Of a stretch of DNA of 64,000 nucleotides, positions 8,060-15,200 are shown one piece after another. The position numbers and the translations under genes are program-made. Where the stretch lies: NCBI RefSeq assembly GCF_036227565.1, contig NZ_CP109460.1, positions 2,294,001 through 2,358,000 of the forward strand. Direction: 5' to 3'. This stretch comes from Streptomyces sp. NBC_01454. GTDB taxonomy: Bacteria; Actinomycetota; Actinomycetes; Streptomycetales; Streptomycetaceae. Positions within the stretch are counted from its first letter, which is position 1; the number at the start of each line of letters is the position of its first letter. Below the pieces are notes generated by a model. The model did no database searches, had not been told where the DNA came from, and was given only the letters and a program-made list of their open reading frames with translations.

Positions 8060-8869
8060 CTATTCTTCCACGTCCTCGGCCGTCCGCCCAAATCGGCCGT
8101 CGACGCCCGCCGACCAGCCGAGAGCGTCGAGCATCGCGCGGTCGTGCTTGTTGAACGCGGCGGGGTCGGCGCGCTCGATCAGGTCGGGGCGGTTGCGGTC
8201 GGTGCGGCGGAACGCCTCGTCCCGCCGCCAGCGGGCGATCTTGCCGTGATGCCCGCTGAGCAGCACCTCGGGGATGCCGCGGCCGCGCCACTCGGGGGGC
8301 TTGGTGTAGACGGGCCCCTCCAGGAGGTCGGCCATCGCCCCGGGGGCGAAGGAGTCGTCCTGGTGGGAGGCGGCGTTGCCGAGGACGCCGGGCAGCAGCC
8401 GGGCCACCGCCTCGACCATGACCAGGACCGGTGCCTCGCCGCCGGCCAGGACGTAGTCGCCGATGGAGACCTCGCGCACGTCGACGCGGTCGCCGTACTC
8501 CTCGATGACCCGGCGGTCGATGCCTTCGTAGCGGGCCGGGGTGAACACCAGCCAGGGCTTGGCGGAGAGTTCGACGGCGAGCTGCTGGGTGAAGGGGACG
8601 CCGCTCGGGGTGGGGACGACGATCACCGGTTCGCCCTCGCCGGACGCGAGGATCTCGTCGAGCGCCTCGCCCCACGGCTCGGGCTTCATGACCATCCCCG
8701 GGCCACCGCCGTAGGGGGTGTCGTCGACGGTGTGGTGCTTGTCGTGGGCCCATTCCCGCAGGTCGTGGATGCGCACATCGAGCTGTCCGCGCGCGCGGGC
8801 CTTGCCCACGAGGGAGACGTTCAGCGGTTCGAGGTACTCGGGGAAGATCGTGACGATGTCGAGCCGCAT
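8060..8869 (-). CDS. trmD: tRNA (guanine-N1)-methyltransferase TrmD
   Basis: TrmD makes m1G37 beside the anticodon in tRNAs reading CNN-type codons, preventing +1 frameshifts; it acts as a dimer. The 269 residues include DIVTIFPEYLEPL, the GGGPGMVMKPEPW loop, FTPARYEGIDRRV and the knotted AdoMet site (IGDYVLAGGEAPVLVM). The length is slightly above the usual ~250, with a short acidic tail. The ATG overlaps the rimM stop (TGATG). It belongs to the rpsP-khpA-rimM-trmD-rplS block. Confidence 0.97.
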   Translation of the reverse strand: MRLDIVTIFPEYLEPLNVSLVGKARARGQLDVRIHDLREWAHDKHHTVDDTPYGGGPGMVMKPEPWGEALDEILASGEGEPVIVVPTPSGVPFTQQLAVELSAKPWLVFTPARYEGIDRRVIEEYGDRVDVREVSIGDYVLAGGEAPVLVMVEAVARLLPGVLGNAASHQDDSFAPGAMADLLEGPVYTKPPEWRGRGIPEVLLSGHHGKIARWRRDEAFRRTDRNRPDLIERADPAAFNKHDRAMLDALGWSAGVDGRFGRTAEDVEE

Positions 8870-9414
8870 CAGCTGTCCTCGCGGCCGGAGGCGATCTCGG
8901 CCTGGCTGTCGTCGAGGAGGCCGGGCGGCGGGTCGACGACCGCGCGCTGCTCCTCCAGGTCGATCTCCGGGACGATCTCGGAGACGAACGGGATCAGGAC
9001 CTCGCTGCCGTCGGGCCGCTGGACGACCAGCAGGTCCTGGTAGGGCAGGTGGGAGATCTCGGAGATCCGGCCGACGGCGGTGCCGGCGCGGGTGACGACA
9101 TCGAGGTCGATCAACTGGTGGTCGTAGAACTCCTCGGGGTCCTCGGGGACTTCCTCGGGGTCGACCTCCGCGATCAGCAGGGTGTTGCGCAGCGCCTCGG
9201 CGGCCGTGCGGTCCGCGACGCCCTCGAAGCGCAGCAGCAGCCGGCCGCTGTGCACCCGTCCGGCCGTGATGGTCAGCGGTCCGACGGAGGACGGTTCGGT
9301 GGCGAAGACGGCGCCGGGGCCGAGCCGCAGCTCGGGCTCGTCGGTCCGTACCTCTACCGTGACCTCGCCCTTGATGCCGTGGGCGCGGCCGATCCGTGCC
9401 ACTACCAACTGCAC
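8869..9414 (-). CDS. rimM: 16S rRNA processing/maturation factor RimM
   Basis: RimM binds S19 and helps mature the 30S head. The sequence shows the family start [18 protein letters not shown] and a C-terminal PRC-barrel ([14 protein letters not shown]...[17 protein letters not shown]). I start at the GTG at 9414, which matches family N-termini and has an AAGGGAGA site upstream. An ATG 27 bp earlier (9441) has no visible site. The product is 181 residues, followed by trmD with overlapping codons. Confidence 0.95.
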   Translation of the reverse strand: MQLVVARIGRAHGIKGEVTVEVRTDEPELRLGPGAVFATEPSSVGPLTITAGRVHSGRLLLRFEGVADRTAAEALRNTLLIAEVDPEEVPEDPEEFYDHQLIDLDVVTRAGTAVGRISEISHLPYQDLLVVQRPDGSEVLIPFVSEIVPEIDLEEQRAVVDPPPGLLDDSQAEIASGREDS

Positions 9415-9469
9415 GCTGTTCTCTCCCTTGCCAGTGCCCACGGCACTGTTCGGTGTCCGTGGACGACTA

Positions 9470-9504
9470 CGGGCCGGGGCGGGCCGGCGGCCCTCCCCGG
9501 CCCG
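9470..9504 (-). other. Intercistronic hairpin between khpA and rimM
   Basis: A perfect 10-bp stem (CGGGCCGGGG at 9470-9479 with CCCCGGCCCG at 9495-9504) lies in the only sizeable gap of the S16-L19 operon. No T-run follows, so it may be a processing or attenuation element rather than a full terminator. Confidence 0.6.
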
Positions 9505-9521
9505 AGCCGGTGTTCAACTTG

Positions 9522-9761
9522 TCAGCGGACCTGGTCCACGTCGACGAGGTCGACGCGGATGCCCCGTCCGCCGATGGCGCCCACGACGGTCCGCAGCGCG
9601 CGGGCGGTACGGCCGTTGCGGCCGATCACCTTGCCGAGGTCGTCGGGGTGGACCCGGACCTCGAGCACGCGCCCGCGGCGCAGGTCGCGCGAGGCCACCT
9701 GCACGTCATCGGGGTTGTCGACGATGCCCTTGACGAGGTGCTCGAGGGCTTCCTCGAGCAT
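9522..9761 (-). CDS. khpA: KH-domain RNA-binding protein (KhpA/YlqC family)
   Basis: This is a small 79-residue single KH-domain protein. The RNA-binding GxxG loop is GKVIGRNGRTARALRTVV. KhpA proteins bind RNA, often with a KhpB/Jag partner, and influence cell envelope synthesis and division in Gram-positives. It lies 2 bp after rpsP, the usual actinobacterial and firmicute position between S16 and RimM. It is full length for the family. Confidence 0.94.
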   Translation of the reverse strand: MLEEALEHLVKGIVDNPDDVQVASRDLRRGRVLEVRVHPDDLGKVIGRNGRTARALRTVVGAIGGRGIRVDLVDVDQVR

Positions 9762-9763
9762 GC

Positions 9764-10204
9764 TCAGGCCTCGGTCGACTCGGAGGTGGACTCGGCCGCA
9801 GCCTCGTCCGCCTTCTTGTCAGCCTTCTTCGCCTTCGGGGTGATGGCCTCACCCTTCGGCTCATCGCCGGACGCCTTGGCGGCGGCCTCGAAGAGGGCGC
9901 GCTTGTCGGCCTTCGGCTCGGCGACCTTCATCGGCGCCGGGGCGGGCAGGCCCTTGAACTTCTGCCAGTCGCCGGTGACCTTGAGGATGGCCATGACGGG
10001 CTCGGTCGGCTGCGCGCCGACACCGAGCCAGTACTGGACACGCTCGGAGTCGACCTCGATGCGCGAGGGGTTCTGCACCGGGTGGTACAGGCCGATCTCC
10101 TCGATGGCCCGGCCGTCACGGCGGGTACGGGAGTCGGCGATGACGATGCGGTAGTGAGGCGCGCGGATCTTGCCCAGACGCTTCAGCTTGATTTTGACTG
10201 CCAC
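9764..10204 (-). CDS. rpsP: 30S ribosomal protein S16
   Basis: S16 is an early-binding small-subunit protein. The N-terminal ~85 residues are canonical ([26 protein letters not shown]). The C-terminus has a ~60-residue Lys/Ala/Glu-rich tail, common in actinobacterial S16. The GTG at 10204 matches family N-termini and has an AGGAG upstream. An in-frame start further upstream would add 13 non-conserved residues. It heads the rpsP-khpA-rimM-trmD-rplS cluster. Confidence 0.96.
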   Translation of the reverse strand: MAVKIKLKRLGKIRAPHYRIVIADSRTRRDGRAIEEIGLYHPVQNPSRIEVDSERVQYWLGVGAQPTEPVMAILKVTGDWQKFKGLPAPAPMKVAEPKADKRALFEAAAKASGDEPKGEAITPKAKKADKKADEAAAESTSESTEA

Positions 10205-10360
10205 GGGAGTGGTGTCTCCTGGTCTTGACGTGGTGGGGCACAACGGGATGCCACGTGGGGTTGCGGTACTCGGGGTGCCCGATGGACGCGTCAGCCGGAG
10301 GAGAGAGGGGTCCTATGCGACTGTCGAGTACAGCCAGCCATTCTGCCACACCCGCTCGGC

Positions 10361-10951
10361 TCAGCCGACCGCGGCCACCTCGGGGATGCGGAAGGGCTTC
10401 CCGCAGCCGCCGCAGACGATCGGCGCCTGGGCGAGCACGGACGGGACGACCCGGACATTGCGCCCGCAGTCGCAGACGGCCTTGACCCGGACGCCGCCCC
10501 CGGAGGAGCCGTGCCGGGCGGCGGGGCCCCGGAAGCTGCGGGAGGTGTCGGTGGCGGTGGCGGCGGTGTGCGCCTTGAGGGCTCTGGCGAGCCGTTCGAT
10601 GGTGGGGCGGTAGCGCCTTCTGGCTTCGGGATTGAGCGTGACCAGGGAGAAGCCGCTGCTGGGATGCGGTTCGTCGACGTGGTCCAGGCCCAGTTCCTCG
10701 GCGATCGCCAGGAACCGGCGGTTGTGGTAGCGGCCGGCGCGGGAGGTGTCACGGACGCCGCGGGCGGCGGCGATGCCGTGGACTGCCTCATGGAGCAGCC
10801 GTTCGAAGGAGAGTTCGGCGCCGCAGGCGGACGAGGACTCTCCGATCAGGGACTCGGGCGCGGCCAGGTCCGGCAGCTCGGGGTGGTGCCGTTGAATATC
10901 GGCCCAGGCGAGTGCCAGCTCGGCGGCGAGGACAGGCGGTGTCGTGCTCAC
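10361..10951 (-). CDS. SprT-like zinc protein with C-terminal zinc ribbon
   Basis: This is a 196-residue protein. The segment FERLLHEAVHGIAAARGVRDTSRAGRYHN contains HEAVH, a HExxH-type zinc-protease motif. The C-terminus carries four cysteines (CDCGRN...CGGCGKPF) that look like a zinc ribbon. The layout resembles SprT-like metalloprotease domains, but the usual Glu between the two histidines and the third ligand need an alignment to confirm. Homologues of this type are common in Streptomyces and phages. It is upstream of rpsP on the same strand, with a 157-bp gap. No substrate is known. Confidence 0.7.
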   Translation of the reverse strand: MSTTPPVLAAELALAWADIQRHHPELPDLAAPESLIGESSSACGAELSFERLLHEAVHGIAAARGVRDTSRAGRYHNRRFLAIAEELGLDHVDEPHPSSGFSLVTLNPEARRRYRPTIERLARALKAHTAATATDTSRSFRGPAARHGSSGGGVRVKAVCDCGRNVRVVPSVLAQAPIVCGGCGKPFRIPEVAAVG

Positions 10952-11482
10952 GTCGTAACAACGAGCCGGGGCCGCCGAGTGTTCCGATTCCGGGGCATCT
11001 CAAATAATTTGCACGTACCAGTCAGTTTCCGGTCATGAGTCGTGCCGAGGGCGGGTGCGCCGATCTGCGCAGAAGCCACTCACCGGGCCGCAAGCCGGTA
11101 CGTATCACCGCGTACGCCGCATGGCGTAGCCGGTCGTATGCGGCGTGAGGATCACCGCGGCGATGGTACGGGGCATACCTGTGCCCGCCGACACCGGCCC
11201 GTATGCCCGCACGGCGCCGGCGGACGGGGGTGAACCGGAGGGCGCCCGGGAGCCCGGCGGCCGTCGTTGCCGTGGCGGAACGGCGCCGGCCGGGGCAGGC
11301 TGAAACGGCGCTCCAGGGAGCGGGCCCGGCGCATGGAGGGGCGCGCGGGAGACAACCCCGGCGCATCCCCTGGACGCCCGGACGAATGCGCAGTTGTCTG
11401 GTTCGCGGGGGGCGCACCACGCGAACACGGGGGCGATCGGTACGGAACAGCTTCGGGTTCTCGGCGAATAGGGGCGCTATCG
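10952..11482. other. Intergenic region between divergent genes (about 530 bp)
   Basis: It separates the SprT-like gene (minus) from the methyltransferase gene (plus). No convincing gene is visible. It contains an inverted repeat GTTCGCG (11401-11407) and CGCGAAC (11420-11426) about 60 bp before the methyltransferase start, which could be an operator or a leader hairpin. An A/T-richer patch (11000-11035) is a plausible promoter zone. Confidence 0.5.
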
Positions 11483-12343
11483 ATGTCACCGACGCTCGTG
11501 CGGCACCAGCTTCCGCACTCCGGATCCATACGCTGCGACGATCCGCCCGCTCCGGTCCGGTCACGGCGTACCCGTGACTGGGCCGAGATCCAGGAGCGGA
11601 TGCTGATACCGCTGTACGAAGCCGCGTACGACCGCCTGGGTATCGGCACCGGCACCCGTCTGCTGGGGCTCGGCTGTGGCTCCGGGCTGGCGCTGCTGCT
11701 GGCGGCCGGGCGCGGCGCGCAGGTCAGCGGGGTGGACGCGGACGAGTCCCGGCTGGAGCTGGCGCGTGAGCGGCTCACGCCGGAGGGCATGCCGGAGCAC
11801 ACCCGGCTGGTCAGTGGCGGCCTGGAGGCCGCGGCGCCCGGGGATGCCGCCTTCAACGTGGTCACGGCCTTCCACCCGGTGGGCTGCGTGAGCACGGTCG
11901 AGGGGCTGACGGCCTCGCTCACCGCGGCGGCCGGGCTGGCGGAGCGCGGCAGCGCGGTGGTGCTGGGCGGCTGGGGCCCGGTGGAGCGCTGTGCCACGGC
12001 CGGTGTGCTGCGGGTCGCGCAGCGGCTGGCCGATCCGCGGGGCGAATGCGCCGTCGGCGCCGGCCGGTGGCCCAGCGGCCGGGACGATCTGGAGGAGCTG
12101 GCGGACCGTGCGGGGCTGCGGCCCGACGGTTCGGGCCGGGTGGCCTGCCCGTTCGGGTACGCGGATCCGGCGAGCGCGGTGCGCGGGCTGCTGTCGACGG
12201 GGCTGTTCGACGCGGCGCTGGAGGTGACGGACGAGCGTCAGGTGGAGAAGGAGCTCGCGGAGGCGCTGCATCCGTACCAGCGAGCGGACGGGACGGTGTG
12301 GATGCCGAATGTGTTCCGCTATCTGATCGCGCGGACGCGGTAG
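11483..12343 (+). CDS. SAM-dependent methyltransferase (class I)
   Basis: This is a 286-residue protein with a Rossmann-type methyltransferase core. Motif I is LLGLGCGSGLALLLAA (about residues 60-75), the acidic loop is VSGVDADESRLELA, and motif IV lies around FNVVTAFHPV. The substrate is unknown; the C-terminal half is not diagnostic. The ATG at 11483 starts a conserved-looking N-terminus (MSPTLVRHQLPHSG). The frame is open further upstream, but those residues look non-coding. A phosphotriesterase-like gene follows on the same strand after about 100 bp. A natural-product-type methyltransferase is possible, but no cluster surrounds it. Confidence 0.85.
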   Translation: MSPTLVRHQLPHSGSIRCDDPPAPVRSRRTRDWAEIQERMLIPLYEAAYDRLGIGTGTRLLGLGCGSGLALLLAAGRGAQVSGVDADESRLELARERLTPEGMPEHTRLVSGGLEAAAPGDAAFNVVTAFHPVGCVSTVEGLTASLTAAAGLAERGSAVVLGGWGPVERCATAGVLRVAQRLADPRGECAVGAGRWPSGRDDLEELADRAGLRPDGSGRVACPFGYADPASAVRGLLSTGLFDAALEVTDERQVEKELAEALHPYQRADGTVWMPNVFRYLIARTR

Positions 12344-12441
12344 CCGCCGGTCCTGCCGTGGCCTGCGAGGGAAGGACGGCCGCCCATGGATGCGCAGCTG
12401 CCGGCCGGTCATCCGCCGATGGCGCCGGCCCGGTCGCCTCG

Positions 12442-13386
12442 ATGAGCGCGCCGCTGCAGACCGTTGCGGGCCCGCTGCCCGTCTCCGCCGTGCGGGGGCC
12501 GGTGCTCGCCCATGAGCATCTGGCGCTGGATCTGACCCGGGGTGCCGACAGCGCGGCGACCCTGACGCCGGGGCACCGGGCCGCGATCACCGAGGAACTG
12601 GTGGCGCTGCGCGACGAGTTCGGGCTTTCGCTGGTCGTCGAGCTCACCTGCCGGGGCATGGGGCGCGATGTGGCCGCGATGGCCCGGATCGCCGCGGATT
12701 CGTCGGTCGCGGTCGTCGCCGCGACCGGCTGGTACTACGAGCCGTTCCGCCCGGCGGAGCTGAGCCGCACCAGCTCCGAGCAGCTGGCCCGGACGCTGGT
12801 CGGGGAGATCGAGCGCGGCTGCGGCGGCTCCGGGATCCGTCCGGGGGTGATCGGTGAGGTCGGCAGCCACGGTGAGCTGCCCAGCGAGCCGGAGGAGCGG
12901 ACGCTGCGGGCGGCGGCGCTGGCCGCCACGGCGACCGGGCTGTCGGTGGCCACCCATGCGCAGTTCGGCCGCGGCGGCCTCGCCCAGCTGGAGCTGCTGA
13001 CGGCGGCCGGTCTGCCGCCGCACCGCATCAGCATCGGCCATCAGGACCTGCTCGACGATCCGGCCGTGCACCGGGAACTGGCGGCGTCCGGTGCCTACCT
13101 CGCGTTCGACACCGTCGGCAAGGAGAGCTATCAGAGCGACCGGGTGCGGCTGCGGCTGCTGCTGGCGCTGCTGGAGTCCGGGTTCGCCGACCGGGTGCTG
13201 CTGAGCTGCGATGTCTCCCGGCACGGCTATCTGGTGAGCGAGGGCGGCATGGGCTACGGGCATCTGTTCCGGTCCTTCCTGCCGCGGCTGCGGGCGGCAG
13301 GGGTGGACGAGGAGATGATCGACGGGCTGACGCGGCGCAATCCGCTGCGGTTCCTCACCGGGGCGGACGTGGGCGGACCGGACTGA
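12442..13386 (+). CDS. Phosphotriesterase-family (amidohydrolase superfamily) metal hydrolase
   Basis: This 314-residue TIM-barrel hydrolase has the family metal ligands in order: His-x-His in LAHEHLALDL (about residue 24), a Glu in GVIGEVGSHG where classical phosphotriesterase has a carboxylated Lys, then His in ATHAQFG, His in SIGHQD and Asp in LLSCDVSRHG. Glu at the bridging position is also seen in E. coli Php-type proteins. It probably acts on a lactone, ester or phosphoester; the substrate is unknown. The ATG at 12442 has no obvious ribosome-binding site. It lies downstream of the methyltransferase gene and ends before a strong terminator hairpin. Confidence 0.86.
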   Translation: MSAPLQTVAGPLPVSAVRGPVLAHEHLALDLTRGADSAATLTPGHRAAITEELVALRDEFGLSLVVELTCRGMGRDVAAMARIAADSSVAVVAATGWYYEPFRPAELSRTSSEQLARTLVGEIERGCGGSGIRPGVIGEVGSHGELPSEPEERTLRAAALAATATGLSVATHAQFGRGGLAQLELLTAAGLPPHRISIGHQDLLDDPAVHRELAASGAYLAFDTVGKESYQSDRVRLRLLLALLESGFADRVLLSCDVSRHGYLVSEGGMGYGHLFRSFLPRLRAAGVDEEMIDGLTRRNPLRFLTGADVGGPD

Positions 13387-13461
13387 GGGTGCGGAGGGAC
13401 CGGCTCCGGCCGCCGGCGGTCGCCCGGCGGACGGTCCCGCGCGCCGCGCGTGCGGCCGCAA

Positions 13462-13495
13462 CGAGCCCCGGCCGCGTACTGCCGGCCGGGGCTCG
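13462..13495. terminator. Terminator hairpin between convergent genes
   Basis: A perfect 12-bp stem (CGAGCCCCGGCC at 13462-13473, GGCCGGGGCTCG at 13484-13495) with a 10-nt loop lies between the phosphotriesterase-like gene (plus) and ffh (minus). It could serve both directions. Confidence 0.8.
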
Positions 13496-13524
13496 CGAAA
13501 GCGGAGGGGTGAGCTGTCGGGGGC

Positions 13525-15081
13525 TCAGCCCATGAACTTCTTGAACTCCTCGGGGAGTTCGAAGTCCTGCGGGTCCTGGCCGCCCTGCGGCAGGCCCAGC
13601 GGGTTGCCGGACTGGGCGGCCTCGCGGCGCGCGGCCGCGGCCTCCTCCTCGGCCTTGCGCTTCATCGGGTTGCCGCTCTTGCGCTTGCCCTTGGCCTGCT
13701 TGACCTGCTTCTTCTTGCGGGCGCCGCCCCCCATGCCAGGCATCCCCGGCATGCCGGGCATCCCGGGCATGCCGCCGCCCTGGGCCATCTTCGACATCAT
13801 CTTGCGGGCCTCGAAGAACCGCTCGACCAGGCTCTTGACCTGGCTGACGTCGACACCCGAACCCTTGGCGATACGGGCCCGGCGCGAGCCGTTGATGAGC
13901 GTCGGCTCGTGGCGCTCGGCCGGGGTCATCGACTTGATGATGGCGGCGGTGCGGTCGACCTCGCGCTCGTCGAGGTTGTTGATCTGGTCCTTCATCTGCC
14001 CCATGCCGGGCAGCATGCCGAGCAGCTTGGAGATGGAGCCCATCTTGCGGACCTGCTCCATCTGGGCCAGGAAGTCGTCGAGGGTGAACTCCTTGGGGCC
14101 CTTCGCCAGCTTGGCCGCCATCTTCTCGGCCTCGGCCTGGCTGAAGGTCTGCTCGGCCTTCTCGATCAGGCTGAGCATGTCGCCCATGCCGAGGATGCGG
14201 GACGCCATGCGGTCCGGGTGGAACGCGTCGAAGTCGTCCAGCTTCTCGCCGTTGGAGGCGAACATGACCTGCTTGCCCGTGACATGGGCGACGGACAGCG
14301 CCGCACCACCGCGGGCGTCACCGTCGAGCTTGGAGAGCACCACGCCGTCGAAGCCGACGCCGTCGCGGAAGGCCTCGGCGGTGTTGACCGCGTCCTGACC
14401 GATCATCGCGTCGACGACGAAGAGGACCTCGTCGGGGCTGACCGCGTCACGGATGTCCGCGGCCTGCTGCATCAGCTCCTGGTCGATGCCCAGGCGGCCG
14501 GCGGTGTCGACGATGACGACGTCGTGCTGCTTGGTCCGCGCGAACTCGATGGAGTCCTTGGCCACCTGGACCGGGTCGCCGACGCCGTTGCCCGGCTGGG
14601 GGCCGTAGAAGGCGACCTCCGCGCGCTCCGAGACGACCTGGAGCTGGTTGACGGCGTTGGGGCGCTGGAGGTCACAGGCGACCAGCAGCGGGGCGTGGCC
14701 CTGGCCCTTCAGCCAGCGGCCGAGCTTTCCGGCGAGGGTGGTCTTACCGGCACCCTGCAGACCCGCCAGCATGATCACGGTCGGCGGGTTCTTGGCGAAC
14801 CGCAGCCGCCGGGTCTCGCCGCCGAGGATGCCGATGAGCTCCTCGTTGACGATCTTGATGACCTGCTGGGCGGGGTTCAGCGCCTGGGAGACCTCGGAGC
14901 CGGTGGCGCGCTCCTTGACCTGCTTGATGAAGGCCCGGACGACGGGGAGGGCGACATCCGCTTCGAGCAGCGCGATACGGATCTCGCGCGCCGTGGCGTC
15001 GATGTCCGCCTCGCTCAGGCGGCCCTTGCCCCGGAGGTTTTTGAAAGTACTCGCCAAGCGGTCGGAAAGCGTATCGAACAC
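13525..15081 (-). CDS. ffh: Signal recognition particle protein Ffh (SRP54)
   Basis: Ffh binds signal peptides and 4.5S RNA and docks with FtsY to deliver membrane proteins to SecYEG. The 518-residue protein has the N domain, G domain (GLQGAGKTTLAGKLG; DTAGRLGID; SKLDGDARGG) and a methionine-rich M domain with SRP-RNA-binding residues (GSRRARIAKGSG). The C-terminus carries tandem MPG repeats (MPGMPGMPGMPGMGG) and a basic tail. It starts at the GTG at 15081. The partner ftsY is in the same window at 22,886-24,115. Confidence 0.97.
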   Translation of the reverse strand: MFDTLSDRLASTFKNLRGKGRLSEADIDATAREIRIALLEADVALPVVRAFIKQVKERATGSEVSQALNPAQQVIKIVNEELIGILGGETRRLRFAKNPPTVIMLAGLQGAGKTTLAGKLGRWLKGQGHAPLLVACDLQRPNAVNQLQVVSERAEVAFYGPQPGNGVGDPVQVAKDSIEFARTKQHDVVIVDTAGRLGIDQELMQQAADIRDAVSPDEVLFVVDAMIGQDAVNTAEAFRDGVGFDGVVLSKLDGDARGGAALSVAHVTGKQVMFASNGEKLDDFDAFHPDRMASRILGMGDMLSLIEKAEQTFSQAEAEKMAAKLAKGPKEFTLDDFLAQMEQVRKMGSISKLLGMLPGMGQMKDQINNLDEREVDRTAAIIKSMTPAERHEPTLINGSRRARIAKGSGVDVSQVKSLVERFFEARKMMSKMAQGGGMPGMPGMPGMPGMGGGARKKKQVKQAKGKRKSGNPMKRKAEEEAAAARREAAQSGNPLGLPQGGQDPQDFELPEEFKKFMG

Positions 15082-15200
15082 GGCGGTCGTCGATCCTCGG
15101 GGTCGGGGGCGGGGTGCAGTCGGCTTCTAGGGTATCCGGCTCCGCAAGGGACGCGTTCCTGCCCTGTGGACGGGTCCGTGCCGCGACAGGCGCCGTACGG

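Noticed and set aside
13740..13775. Short tandem repeats in ffh as a DNA repeat element
   Set aside because: They encode MPG repeats of the M domain, a known feature of actinobacterial Ffh.
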